A stretch of 64,000 bases of DNA. Origin: Zygaena filipendulae. Its lineage: Eukaryota > Arthropoda > Insecta > Lepidoptera > Zygaenidae. The stretch lies in the NCBI GenBank assembly GCA_907165275.2, contig OU015649.1, positions 7,346,001 through 7,410,000 on the forward strand. Direction: 5' to 3'. The notes below the pieces were generated by a model. It saw nothing but the letters and a program-made list of their open reading frames with translations. It was not told the origin of the DNA and searched no databases. Position 1 is the first letter of the stretch. Each line of letters starts with the position of its first letter. A program made the position numbers and the translations under genes. Positions 10,701 through 20,578 of the stretch are shown one piece after another.

Positions 10701-11881
10701 TGGCTAGATCATATTTTTGGTGGATTTCCATCGATAAGGATATTGAATTATTGGCAAACAGTTGTAGTACTTGTGTAGCACAGAGAATCAATCCTGAGAG
10801 GACAATGTTGCACTCATGGGAATATCCTAAGGCAGTATGGACACGATTACATTTAGATTATTTAGGTCCTTGCTTTGGTAAAATGTATTTGGTATTACAG
10901 TGTGCATATTCCAAATGGATAGAAGTTGCTGAAGTGAGTTCAACATCTGCTTTTCAGGCTATCAATGTTTTAAAAAGAATTTTTACAACTTTTGGTTTCC
11001 CGGAGTTGATTTGTAGTGATAATGGCCCTCCCTTCAGGTCGGCTGAATTTCAAAATTATATAAAGAGTTGTGGTATTAGACAGGTCTTTTCTCCTCCATA
11101 CCATCCACAAAGCAATGGATGTGCTGAAAGTGCTGTTAAAATTGTAAAAAATTGTATTAAGAAAGCGGTATATGATAAAAAAAATGTAAATGATAGTATA
11201 AATAATTTTTTAATGTTCTATAGAAATTCTCAGCATTCAGCAACAAATGAAACACCTTCACAATTAATGTTTAAAAGAAATTTAAGGATTAAGTTTGATT
11301 TATTGAAACCTAATTTACATGCTAATGTTCAAAGAAATCAGGAAAGACAGAGATTTTATGCAAGGGGAGGAGAAGTGAAACAATTTAACATAGGACAACA
11401 TGTAGTTGTTAGATCTTATAGGGAAAATAAATGGTTAGAAGGTAAAATAATAAAACAGTTGGGACCAGTTACATATTTAATTAGATTGGTTGATACTGGT
11501 ATAGTTTGGAAAAGACATTGTGATCAGATGAGATTATTTGAGAATTTAAATAATGATGATGATTGTTCAATTGAAAATGTACCTGTAAAAAGAAATAATG
11601 TGATTAGAAATGATATAAATGAAAATGTAATAAATAATGATATAAATGAAAATGTAATAAATAATGATATAATAATTAATGATAAGGCTACATCTAACAT
11701 AGGATTAGATCTTAGTAGTCCTAATAATAGTGCAAAAAAAATTATTGCTCATAAAGATAGTGAACAGGTAGATGAAAATACAGTAAGTAATAATGTTAGT
11801 TTAAGGAATGAAAATTTAAGTACTAGTGGTTTAAGGCGGTCCACTAGAAACATTAAAAGGCCGAATAGACTTGATTTATAA
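7715..11881 (+). CDS. Gag-Pol polyprotein of Ty3/gypsy element 2
   Basis: A 1388-aa frame. In order: a Gag region rich in charged residues (1-260); two textbook CX2CX4HX4C zinc knuckles (264-277 and 284-297); a retropepsin motif MEIDTGSAVSA with D338-T-G-S; reverse transcriptase with KIDLAHAYQQC and the catalytic box FQDD, where F-Q replaces the usual Y-x; RNase H with ACDASAYGLGAVL; an integrase zinc region HSTHLGIVKMK to NSCSTC; and the integrase triad in LHLDYLGP, CSDNGPPF and NGCAESAVK. Near residue 1300 the unit NDINENVIN is repeated in tandem in a low-complexity Asn-rich tail, followed by LRRSTRNIKRPNRLDL. Gag and Pol are fused without a frameshift. The start is the first ATG, about 110 bases after the 5' LTR. 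Confidence 0.95.
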   Translation: MAYLGITSIEYNEDEKFSTYLERFNNFVESNAIEEKRRKSVFLTVIGAKSYALLKNLCIPESPTDKTLNEIKDILLAHFEPKGSVVADRYKFNQRIQNQSESIREYITELKRLSVNCKYGENLNEMIRDRFISGIREQKIKLRILNEQEEGMTLNKAVEMALSMEKSDKNIKEMTNGFEDSRIHKLENRSGHVLNKQNFSKENFQRKNIKEFSGSSKFQKRYFGHTNRQRGEQLKEDNDFRRDANPSQTRHGDQYRRPQMNGQCKCCGKIGHNKEKCWFKDRKCRECGRVGHLQYMCQKGKSLHYFNGQNNMFVLSDSNSPYSKVLNVNNVNLSMEIDTGSAVSAINLNTYKQYFSNIPLMTSNLKLRSYDLTPINPIGYIDTLVIYDGKHHKLPLYIFDKGGPPLIGRNWLKHICLLNLNTLQENPIEVKEKLKSMFSKVFTTSLGTYTGQQIELKLKENTSPKYFKARPLPYTMKELVEAEINRLVKENILSPVQSADWASPIVPVLKDNGKLRICGDFKVTINQYLEDNKHPIPRIEDIFVNLQKGQKFSKIDLAHAYQQCILSDESKKLVVINTHMGLFAYNRLPFGIKTAPNIFQNIMDQLFKGLEGKGIATFQDDIVITGKDDNEHLNNLKLVLTKLQDVGLTVSIDKCIIMAPSIRYLGYVLSSEGLLPDEKNVTAISQAPEPKNMSELKSFLGMINYYVKFIPNAATLLSPLYNLTKKNITFYFNRDCKNAFRKVKEILVSPVVLAHYDPQAELYLACDASAYGLGAVLSQKKNGFERPIAYASRTLNNAERNYSQVDKEALALVFGVTKFNQYLWGKQFTLITDSKPLLSIFGPKKGIPVLAAGRLQRYAWLLSGYNYNIVYVKSENNNADCLSRLPLERCEIPEISDYTYLNFIQDNSYLPLDCKKLQKETSVDPVLKTILNYIYYGWPNHVNNCLQPYFSRKENLTVEQGIIMYGHRIVIPSKLIGDILRELHSTHLGIVKMKSLARSYFWWISIDKDIELLANSCSTCVAQRINPERTMLHSWEYPKAVWTRLHLDYLGPCFGKMYLVLQCAYSKWIEVAEVSSTSAFQAINVLKRIFTTFGFPELICSDNGPPFRSAEFQNYIKSCGIRQVFSPPYHPQSNGCAESAVKIVKNCIKKAVYDKKNVNDSINNFLMFYRNSQHSATNETPSQLMFKRNLRIKFDLLKPNLHANVQRNQERQRFYARGGEVKQFNIGQHVVVRSYRENKWLEGKIIKQLGPVTYLIRLVDTGIVWKRHCDQMRLFENLNNDDDCSIENVPVKRNNVIRNDINENVINNDINENVINNDIIINDKATSNIGLDLSSPNNSAKKIIAHKDSEQVDENTVSNNVSLRNENLSTSGLRRSTRNIKRPNRLDL

Positions 11882-11892
11882 GGGGGAGAGAG
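11880..11892 (+). promoter_or_regulatory. Polypurine tract of element 2
   Basis: AAGGGGGAGAGAG directly abuts the 3' LTR. Its first two bases are also the last two of the Gag-Pol stop codon TAA, so the frame runs to the very edge of the tract. Confidence 0.88.
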
Positions 11893-12052
11893 TGTTATGT
11901 TTCAGTCAATTTATATCAAGTTTATGGCAACACTCCCTCCTCACACTTGTTAAATACTTAAGATAGAACAATGGCGTGATTGTGATTTTGCATGTTCTTA
12001 AAATAAAGATTTAATTAATAAATATAATGTAGTTATAATTTAATACATAACA
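11893..12052 (+). repeat. 3' LTR of element 2
   Basis: 160 bp, matching 7446-7605 at all but two positions, followed by the CCAAG target duplication. It contains an AATAAA within AAATAAAGATTTAATTAATA-type sequence that may act as the polyadenylation signal. Confidence 0.93.
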
Positions 12053-12057
12053 CCAAG

Positions 12058-12237
12058 ATCTTTAGATCTTGGCATATTGATGATTAATAGATAAAATTAT
12101 CAAAAAATTAGAAAATATTGTATTAATGTCACTTCGCCGTAGTACAGTTTTTACTAGTACGAGGAGTGGCTGTCTTTTTCTTATGTTAATTAGTGATGTT
12201 TTTGTGTGAATAAACTATTATTATTATTATTCAAAAA
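12058..12237 (+). pseudogene. Non-LTR reverse transcriptase pseudogene, right part and 3' tail
   Basis: Joined across the LTR element, the frame continues as SLDLGILMIN, the usual DLG(I/V) motif of LINE reverse transcriptases, then stops. The stretch ends with GAATAAAC and a run of TTA units, which looks like the simple-repeat 3' tail of a LINE. The element thus spans about 6840-12237 once the inserted 4.6 kb is discounted. Confidence 0.65.
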
Positions 12238-12239
12238 TA

Positions 12240-12272
12240 CCATCGGTGGCCATATTATTAGGGACAGTACTC
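12240..12272 (+). repeat. Left terminal inverted repeat of the Tc1-like element
   Basis: Contains GGTGGCC followed by ATTATTAGGGACAGT; its partner is 13963-13993 on the opposite strand. Confidence 0.85.
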
Positions 12273-12458
12273 GGATTTTTGCATTTTCTAATTTAACTTG
12301 ATAACTCGAAGAAATGATTGGTCGTAGATGTTTTTTGTCAATTTTATTTGTAACTATATTTTGTTAGGATCATAAAAACAACAAAAATTATAGATAAAAC
12401 GATTTATTCTTTAAAATATAAGTAATAGTGCTAAAACAAAAATTTCGTAAAATTTCAA

Positions 12459-13584
12459 TCAGTATTTTGTGATGCCACCCTTTGCTACAATAAGAGCTTC
12501 TATACCTACAGGCATGCTCTTTATACATGTTTTAGCATTTTCTTACAGTTCAGAGTTCTGTTGCCACTGTTTGTTGAGAGTTTCAATCAACTGGGGCTTG
12601 TTGGTGATCACTTCTTTTGCAATGGCCCGTTTAGTGAGTTTCCACATGTTTTCTACGCGATTCATGTCTGGTGAATTCCCTGGCCAAGGCAAAACAGCAA
12701 TGTTTTTTCAATCAAGAATGCAGTAACACTCTTGGTTTTGTGGCACGGTGTCGAATCATGCATAAAAATGTATTATTCATTATCAGGGAACCAGTCGAAG
12801 ACCTGCAGTAGCAGCTGAGTTTCCAATACTCGCTTGTACTGGACTTGTTTCATCGTCCCTTCTACGATGTATAAGCTTCCCATGCCTTCAGTTGATGTGA
12901 CCGACCACACTATGATAATAGCTGGATGTTTTCCCCTCTCCACAAAACAATTTGGATGGAATTGTTCTTTAGGGCGTCGCCTGACGAACGAACTCTTATC
13001 GACCAAAATTCGGAATGTTGACACGTCGGAAAAGCATATCTGTAAAATATTATAATTAACACCGGAAATTGTTTATGTGTTTTACTTACTCGACTCCAGC
13101 CTGCAACACTCATACCTAATCATGCAACGCACCATTAAATAAAGTTGTACTTACTCGACTCCAGTCTGCAACAGTCATATTTCGGTGTTGTCTGGCACAC
13201 TGTGTCGTTTTTTTGTAAGTCTTGGTGTGACGTGGTTTTGTTGTAGACCAACGATTCTCTTCGGCTAGCTGTATCCGAACTGTCCTTTACGAAACTTTGA
13301 TACCTTCTTCGTTCATCATCGTAGTAAGATTTACAATACTCTTTTTGGGATTTTCGAGGCAGATGTATCCGATTTTCCGAAGAGTGGAAATCTTTTTTCT
13401 ACCACATTTTCCTATACGATCTGCTTCTAGAGGTTTTTTCATCCATTAAATTTTTAATTCTTTTGACGACAGACTTTGAAACCCCTGCAACAGTTGCTAT
13501 ATCTCTCTGGGAATATGCGAAGGGCAATAACAACGTTTGCATTTCTCTACATTATTTTTGAGAAGTGTCTGAAGTCTTTCCCAT
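12459..13584 (-). pseudogene. Broken Tc1-like transposase
   Basis: The minus strand begins MGKTSDTSQK, then a stop, then a helix-turn-helix-like segment with SQRDIATVAGVSKSVVKRI, another stop, and further frame changes. The catalytic core is readable: DKSSFVRRRP and a WSVTSTEGMGSLYIVEGT stretch (first Asp region), then FMHDSTPCHKTKSV (second Asp), then after a frameshift in an A-run WPGNSPDMNRVENMWKLTKR (third acidic residue), ending ALIVAKGGITKY and a stop. This order is the Tc1 transposase DD-E layout. At least two in-frame stops and several frame changes make it non-functional. Confidence 0.85.
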
Positions 13585-13960
13585 AACTAAAAAGGAGTCA
13601 ATTTGAGATTATCACGTCGAACCGTTAACAAAAATTAAATTAACAGATAAAACTTAGCAAAAGTATTGTATTAACAAGCATTACTTACTTTTTAATTGTT
13701 TTAGATACAAAAACTTTCGAAAATATTAAGGTAAAATAAAAAAAATCACAATCCCACCAAATCCCGCAAATAACTATTTTTGACGAAATTTATTCAAATT
13801 AGAAGAAACGGCAAAAATTTTATAAATGACACACGTTTCCAGTATTGTCGATAATCAAAAATATTGATAATGATACTACTAGCACTATAAACTATAATAA
13901 CCATTAGAAAGCCGCTTTTTTTGCTTATATTGTAACATTAAACTAGAAATGACAAAATAT

Positions 13961-13993
13961 AAGCACTGTCCCTAATAATTTGGCCACCCACTG
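13961..13993 (-). repeat. Right terminal inverted repeat of the Tc1-like element
   Basis: The reverse complement begins CAGTGGGTGGCC and contains ATTATTAGGGACAGTGC, mirroring the left end with a few mismatches. Confidence 0.85.
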
Positions 13994-14329
13994 TAATTTG
14001 TAAAATATTTCTTATATAAGTTTTCAAACACCAATAAAAAGAGTCCCTCAGGTTTTCAAAGTCTTAAAACTCGCCGTGAACTCCGTGAACCTTTCTTTAC
14101 AAATTTTTACATACGTTGGCTCTGCTTATCTTCTTTCCCAAATTAATTTCCGATGTCCAAATTGTTTCACCAGATCCAGGAATCTGTTAGCTGTACCAAC
14201 CTCCAGAATCAATTACGCTAACAATTGTTACGTTAGACGATCTTTAAAATAAAAAGTTTTCTCACATTTGACACCTAATTCTTCCTAAATTACATAATAT
14301 TCTTAAATCTGATTCAACAGAAAATTAGT

Positions 14330-14475
14330 TGACCAGCTACGCGATTTCACCCGCGGTTATATTTCGGACTTCCCGCATGAATTTTAGAATTTTAGGATCA
14401 ACTACATGTATCTTCCTCTTGATTTATGAGTTTATCGTGAACGTACAGACAGACAGACGCGACGGAGAACCTTTC
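14330..14475 (-). repeat. Helitron-like repeat, third subtype
   Basis: Begins with CCAGCTACGCGATTTCACCCG and ends in a TATCGTGAACG plus CAGACAGACAGACG segment. The same ending occurs near 52510-52540. Confidence 0.55.
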
Positions 14476-14625
14476 TTTATAACATGTACTGATAAATTAA
14501 AATCTCATTCTTTCCCCCTTGTGTAGGCTATTAATTTTGACACCCGCATCAACTCCTCAACTTACCCTATCATTAATTACTTACTATATCAAGTTTGCAT
14601 AACATATTTAAAAAATGTTTAACAT

Positions 14626-14846
14626 ACTAGCTGTGCCCTTCGGTTTCAACCTCGGTAATTTCGGAGTTCCTGCGGGAATTCCGGGATTAAAAGTACCCTA
14701 TGTCCTTCTCTGTACCCCTGACAACGTGCATGCCAAATTTCATCCAAATCCGTTCAGCCGTTTTTGCGTCGTTGAGTAACAAACATCCAAACATCTAAAC
14801 ATCCGAACATTCACACTTTCACATTTATAGATAATATTAGTAGGAT
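14626..14846 (-). repeat. Helitron-like repeat, complete-looking copy
   Basis: ACTAGCTGTGCCCTTCGG at one end and ATAATATTAGTAGGAT at the other, close in sequence to the copy at 779-990, including the repeated CATCCAAACATC segment. Confidence 0.75.
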
Positions 14847-14849
14847 ATA

Positions 14850-15120
14850 CACATTTGTCTTAGTTGCTATTATATAGTTGTTATTTGTAATTTTTTTATT
14901 AATTTCGTGTACTCCTCTCGTAGTAATTCGAGTGCGTTAATTTAATTTTTAAGTAGGTACGTATATCTTTTTTCTATACCTGGAAACTGCTAGGTCTAGG
15001 ATTTTTTTATATGTTATTTTTATTTTGTATTTCTTTGTACCGTTTGTATCCCGAACAAATAAATAAATAAATGATTTGATTCAAATAAGTATGTTTTTAT
15101 TATACGAACTTCTGTTATAG
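14850..15120 (+). repeat. Possible LINE 3' tail
   Basis: Ends in CCCGAACAAATAAATAAATA, the kind of AT-simple-repeat tail found on Jockey/CR1-like LINEs of insects. No coding part is recognisable upstream. Confidence 0.35.
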
Positions 15121-15129
15121 TCTATCTAT

Positions 15130-15345
15130 GGTATGAGCAAGTGAGCGGGTGGTGGGCCGGCGGCGGGCGCGCGACGCAAATGTATCACGCGCGATAATGA
15201 ACCGACTCGTGTGCACGACGGCGCTGCGCTTGCGCACTCACACCGCGCACACTTAATGCACTATCCTCGGCGGCTCCGCGGGAATCGTGCACACTTACCA
15301 GTTGCCATATAAAACACAACTCCCTTATGATATTTCACTGTGAGA
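15130..15345 (+). promoter_or_regulatory. Orphan core promoter candidate: CG-rich block, TATA box and initiator
   Basis: A CG-rich stretch (15140-15290) is followed by TATAAAA at 15308-15314 and by TTCACTG at 15334-15340. An A at 15337 would lie 29 bases from the TATA box, the usual arthropod TATA-to-initiator distance. No open frame follows, and no gene is recognisable within the next 20 kb. It could start a non-coding RNA, an unseen 5' exon, or nothing. Confidence 0.35.
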
Positions 15346-15429
15346 ACTGAGAACATTTCTGTGATGGTGTCAATACGAGTAGGTACATAGGTCCTTCCAC
15401 TTCATTATAGTGCTCAATGCGTAAAGGAT

Positions 15430-17690
15430 CTACTGTAAAATAAAATAAAGTTCTGGTTTCATGCCTAGGCTTTTACTGTTTGAATCTCCAATGTTTATTC
15501 TAGATATCGATCCATATTCTGTAGCGAACCGAAGGACACTTGAACAAAGTTTTATACCATAGCAGTATTGCATAAACAGGACAATGTTGCTGTGAAAATG
15601 GACGCCATTTGTGCACGAGACAGGATCTCAGGTTTCTTAAACTGGCACCTCCCACGTGGTGTCTTGTGCCCTTAACCTTTTGAGCCGAGAATTGCAGTTT
15701 AAAATACGCTCTCCATACAGATGTCTATGTGCCTATATGGCTGCGAGTTTTATCTAAATTTGGAGCAATGGCTACTACGCCTCTCCATCCAGTAAGGAAA
15801 AACGGCCCATATTTGATGTGCTGATCTTATACCTTCCCGTTCCAACTGTTAATACACTATTATCTAAACACCCTCTTAGCTTTTCTAAAGACGTGTTTAG
15901 ATATTACCTACCAATTTTACCCAACAGGTAATGAATTCAAATAGTGGAAGTATAGAATTTACAAGGTTCTAACATACCTAGGTACTTATGTCAGTCATTC
16001 TAGTATTATCGACTCGAGTAGGTACACGACAATTTGGCGCACCTGCAACGTGCTGGCGCCGCCACTGAAAGCTATAGACACTGACGCACTTTCGAAACGT
16101 CAGTGTGCCTAATTTGTAACTTCTATTAAAATCCCTTTGTTTCTACCTAAAGTATACGCAATGCTGAAGGTATGAGGTATTATCTTTTAAATGACTAGAA
16201 ATATCTTTATTCATAAACCTGTTTGTAATTGTGCGATTTACTGTAAATAATGGACTACCTACCTACCTACTTACTTTCATGTAGAAATTACAAATAAATG
16301 GATATGGCTATAATTTATTAAGTTGTGTCGTGTATCCCAAGCCGTTGGATTCAATTATAAGAAGGAAGGTAGATAGGTCGGCGCGAGTGGTCTGCTCGTG
16401 ACCCGTAAATTGGAACGGACCGTCGTCGCACGCCCTTGTCGCACCTAGCTCGCCGCACCGGCACTGCACCATACTCATCCGAGCCCAACGTCTTGGACAC
16501 CACAACACGGTACATCTATTTAAGTGTACCATAACGGCGAACTAAACAACGGCTCTACAATACGGGCCTTTCGCAATTCCAGTAAAGAAACAAACTTAAT
16601 GGATTAAATTTTGCTTTTCCTTATTCGTTTCTTATATGGATACAAGATATACCTACTTAGGTACTAATAAATTACAAAGTTTTAATCATCATCCACTTTT
16701 CACGAAGTAGTATATTATACTCTACAGTATAGTATTATATTATCTGTGACTCTACAAATGACGAATCATGCACTTTGTAGTTAGGTATAGTTAGGAAAAC
16801 TAGACTGTAAACATAAATTACGCTAACTCGGTTCCTCAACTATCGGGCAGTGCTAACAGGTGTGCGCACCGTATTTGGGACATAATCTCTACCAGACAAT
16901 AGCCAGTGTAAGCGGGACTAGTGCCTTAACAGAAATTCTAAATATTAATAATATCATCATAACCATACCTACTTTGAATAAACGAATGTTTACGTTTGTC
17001 GCTCGATCTTATGAGAGGGCCTAGTACTTTCTTTTGCTATAATTTTATACTTGATTATGATTATTACTTGATTAAATAAATCAGTAAGTACCTAAGTTTT
17101 CAGACTAGTGATATTATAATATTTTATTATAGGTAATTATTATGAAAGCAGTGACAAATGTATGTCTTTACACTCTGTACTGTAATGTGTTGTTCTAAAA
17201 AGTAAGTAAAGGTAGTACATGTTTTACTTGTTTATTTCGAATTATGATTGCTTTAATTACCATCCTCTCCATAAGAGTGCGCATACTCCTCGGCAAAATT
17301 TTCTAAAGAGTTAATGGCGCTTGATTACTTGAGAATGTAACAGGTTTAAGGCACATAGATATTATGAGTTACAGAGACTGAGGTCTAAGATTATTTAGCT
17401 GCACAGTGTAACTTAAAAAAAATATATAGGTATCGGTAGATACCTACTTTAATTTTATTTATTGTAAAATTAAAAAGGTCACGGTTATAAATTATATTTT
17501 TCATTTTATATTTATTCATTCTGTTCGAACGTCCTGTAGGTAGGTACCATGGTCCATGAGCCAGACGCCAGTATCGCAGATGGCAATATAAAATCTATGA
17601 TAACAAAAAAATGGGCGATTTTTTTTCAACTCACATATATACAACAGCTATTTGTATTTATTAGTCCTGTGTAAATTGAAAAGTATATAG
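15430..17690. other. Intergenic stretch with nothing recognised
   Basis: AT-rich DNA with many TAGGTA/TACCTA microrepeats. Short open frames (for example 16308-16532 minus) have no recognisable motif and no splice context. There is no clear transposon boundary. Confidence 0.5.
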
Positions 17691-17697
17691 TACCTAC

Positions 17698-17879
17698 ACA
17701 AGCTGTTCCCCCGCGATTACACCCGCAGTAATTTCGGGTTTCCCGCGCAAATTTTGAGATAAAAATGACACTCAGGAACACTGTAGCATTCTATTGGTAA
17801 AAGAGTTTTCAAAAACGGTTCAGTAGATCCAGAGATAACCCACTACAAACTCAAAAATCTTTATAATATTAGTATAGAT
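17698..17879 (-). repeat. Helitron-like repeat
   Basis: One end is AAGCTGTTCCCCCGCGATTA and the other CTTTATAATATTAGTATAGAT. The body carries the GACACTCAGGAACACTGTAG and TTCAGTAGATCCAGAGATAA segments shared with 52980-53203 and 61565-62000. Confidence 0.7.
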
Positions 17880-18227
17880 AGTAAAATTGGACGAACATAA
17901 TGTACGAATAAGTCGTGCTGTATTCTTGTAGTTAGTTATATAGAAAAAGTTATGTGGTAGGCCGAGCACAGTCTTAATGGCTGTTAGCGCGTGCCGTCGC
18001 TCGCGCTGTAGGTAAATACCATTTAGAGCTGCTACTGCGGCTCTAAAAATGTTATTAATTCAAGTAGGAATCTTAACACTGGGTAGATAAGTACAGGTAG
18101 GTATATTTATTTTTTATAATACTTGTACGATTCCAGTGATACTACAGGCCTTATACCACATAATAATATTAGTAGCAGTCTTATTAAAACTTCATAATAG
18201 GTATATAAGTTTAAAATTTCGTATAGA

Positions 18228-18351
18228 TAATGTCCTTCTCTGTAACCCCTGATAACGTGTTTGCAAAATTTCTTGATGATCGGTTGAGCCGTTAAGACTT
18301 GAAAGTTCAACAAACAAATAAACTCACTTTCACATTTATAATAGTAAGGAT
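18228..18351 (-). repeat. Helitron-like repeat, truncated
   Basis: Keeps only the ATGTCCTTCTCTGTAACCCC to TTTATAATAGTAAGGAT half of the family. Confidence 0.65.
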
Positions 18352-19467
18352 GATAAAATTTACGTAATGGAAACAATAAATGAAACTCAAATAAAATAGC
18401 AGTAGTAGCTAGCTCTAATTAAATTTGTTTTTTTTTATTTATTGTTTTGTATGTTTTGTGCTTCGTAGATAAATACCTTACAAACTAACATACATAATAT
18501 ACAAATATAAAAAACTGGCTGTGGCTGTTGGTATCCTGCCCCGGAATCGCCTGTAGACCACCACCACCTTTCGGCCAAAAGTCTTCCTACATAAAGGTGT
18601 CCATTTTGCTTGTCGGGACTCGCACCACAAAAGCCTTAATACTGGCATTATGTTTATGAAGGTATCTTCAGTTAAATTATACCGGGCCCACCTATAAAAT
18701 GTATACGATTGGAAGCAGTAATGGCGCGTGAATAAAAAAACTAGTATGCTTTAAAAACCCAGGACACGACTTAAAAAGTCAGGACCACACCCCAAAAATC
18801 GGGACATGTCCTGGGAAAACAGGACGGTTGGCAACTCTAACATGTATACCTGCCAGAAGTGCAGGTGTACATACACGCGAAAGACATAGACAAGTTATTC
18901 TATAAGTGTAACATATACTACATTTTATTCAGAAGGTGTGTATTTTATTCCCAGTTTTGTTACGAAAGGACTCCAGAAATCACGTGAAAGAAATTTTGGC
19001 AGTATAGCGTCTTGAGTCACTATTTGTACCACTATGGCACGTTAACACTTTCAAATCATATAGGTACAATGCAAGTGAAACCGCTAACGAAATTTAGTAC
19101 TTAAATTATTTTGTAACGGGAAAGTCATTTTAAAACAACATAATGTGCCATATAACATTGATATTGATTTTCAAGTTAAAAGCGATGAAGTGGAAATATC
19201 AAAGTAATTGAAAGTAAGTATTACTCAAAAGTCAGTGCTTACAGTGAATATTGTCAAAATAAAGAGTCATAATTTATGAAAGCCGAACCCCGAATAATAA
19301 ATGAATCAACGCAATAAAAAATTATTCACATCGTCAGCTTTCCCTTAATACACTCATGTCATACATATTAAAAATATGAATTATGCTTTTAACTCATTAT
19401 TATCTGGAAAAAAAGATACGACTGTACCTGTAACCTACATCTTAACGGCGAGTAGGTACCTATATAG
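18352..19467. other. Intergenic stretch with nothing firm
   Basis: AT-rich, with a T-run near 18430 and a moderately GC-rich patch around 18530-18660 that I could not assign. No exon or RNA gene is supported. Confidence 0.45.
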
Positions 19468-19739
19468 TTACGGTCAATGTGATAAATGCGGGGATTATTA
19501 ATAATCGCCGCTTATTATTATTTATAAACACCATTGAACGCGGTGAAAATGTTTTTTTTTTTACTTTAATTTGCTATGATACTGGTTGACTCCTTACACG
19601 AGCAAAACCCCTCAATATGCTAGGTTATACTGCTGACCAAAGACAAATGTTTTAAACAGAAAAAGGATCTCTAGCTACGTCGACTTTGTTATCTATACCA
19701 TATTACCTATAAAGAGCTAAAGTTTGTGAGTTTGTGAAT

Positions 19740-19907
19740 TGTGAGTTTGTGACGTTGTAGGGATAATCTCTAGATCTACAGAACTGATTTGAAATTTCTT
19801 TCCCTTAAGGGAGCTACGGTAGTCCTGAGTGACATAGGATACTTTTTATCCCTGAAATCCCCACGGGAAATTTGAAATTGCCGTAGGTGAAACCGCGTGG
19901 GAAAGCT
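19740..19907 (+). repeat. Helitron-like repeat nested in the element at 19468
   Basis: Contains TCTAGATCTACAGAACTGAT and GGAGCTACGGTAGTCCTGAG, and ends with AACCGCGTGGGAAAGCTAAT, the plus-orientation form of the family. Confidence 0.65.
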
Positions 19908-19975
19908 AATTAAAGATAAAATTCAGTCCAGATTAACCTAACTTCACCTAGCATTTCGGAGTGTTCTGTATCTCA

Positions 19976-20208
19976 GAGGGGCTATTATGTAACTTTTGTT
20001 TCTATCATTTTTCGGTTGCAATCAAAAACATGGTGGTTTTGCGGTTACATTATGCACGTTTTGACACTTAAAATATCTAGAAATGAACCGAAATAAACAT
20101 ACTTGAAAAGTTGAAGCTGTCTAAACATGGTTAATTATTCACAAAATCGATATTTTTCTGATTGAAACTGAAAGTTGATTGCAACAAAAGTTACATAATT
20201 GCCCTGCA
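19976..20208. mobile_element. MITE, copy 1 of a two-copy family
   Basis: About 233 bp with terminal inverted repeats around CTATTATGTAACTTTTGTT and its complement. The whole length matches the copy at 20579-20810. It contains no coding capacity. Confidence 0.8.
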
Positions 20209-20578
20209 GTTATCTTATGTTGTTAGGTACCTTAGCAAGGTTGATGTGAAAAATTTATCATTTTTTTTATGATTATTAAATAATAATTGGCGATTATTAA
20301 TAATCCCCGCATTTGTCATGGATTTACCGTAACATATAGGTAATTAGGTACATTACCTATACCTAGTACCTACCATAGATACGGAAAATAAATAGCACAT
20401 ACACGTACGGAAAAGATTTCACCATGTCAGTGTAGGTATAGGTATGTAGATAGGTACCTACTTTTAAATAAATTAATCATTTCATAAAACCTAAAATTTA
20501 TAAGTAATAAAGGTACGTAATGCTCAGTCATTATCACACAACGCCAGTCCATAGGTAGTCCCAATCAAAGTAAGTACA

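Larger units (their letters stand above)
7446..12052 (+). mobile_element. Intact Ty3/gypsy LTR retrotransposon (Mag/K02A2.6-like), element 2
   Basis: A 4607-bp element with 160-bp LTRs (TG...CA) and the 5-bp target duplication CCAAG at 7441-7445 and 12053-12057. The LTRs differ at only two positions, near their left ends. The single Gag-Pol frame of 1388 codons is open, so the insertion is recent and may be competent. It sits inside the non-LTR reverse transcriptase pseudogene in the same orientation. Its protein is clearly diverged from element 1, so these are two different families and not copies of one. Confidence 0.95.
12240..13993 (-). mobile_element. Degenerate Tc1/mariner-like transposon
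   Basis: A 1754-bp element between TA dinucleotides (12238-12239 and 13994-13995), with imperfect terminal inverted repeats of about 30 bp that share GGTGGCC and ATTATTAGGGACAGT. Length, TA target and the encoded protein all fit Tc1/mariner. The transposase frame inside, on the minus strand, is broken, so this copy is dead as an autonomous element. Confidence 0.88.
19468..20333. mobile_element. Non-autonomous DNA transposon with nested insertions
   Basis: Imperfect terminal inverted repeats of about 60 bp (19468-19531 and 20270-20333) share GCGGGGATTATTAATAATCG. Possible 5-bp target duplication ATATA at 19462-19466 and 20334-20338. Inside lie a helitron-like repeat and a separate MITE (19976-20208). 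No transposase is present; the superfamily is unassigned. Confidence 0.7.
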
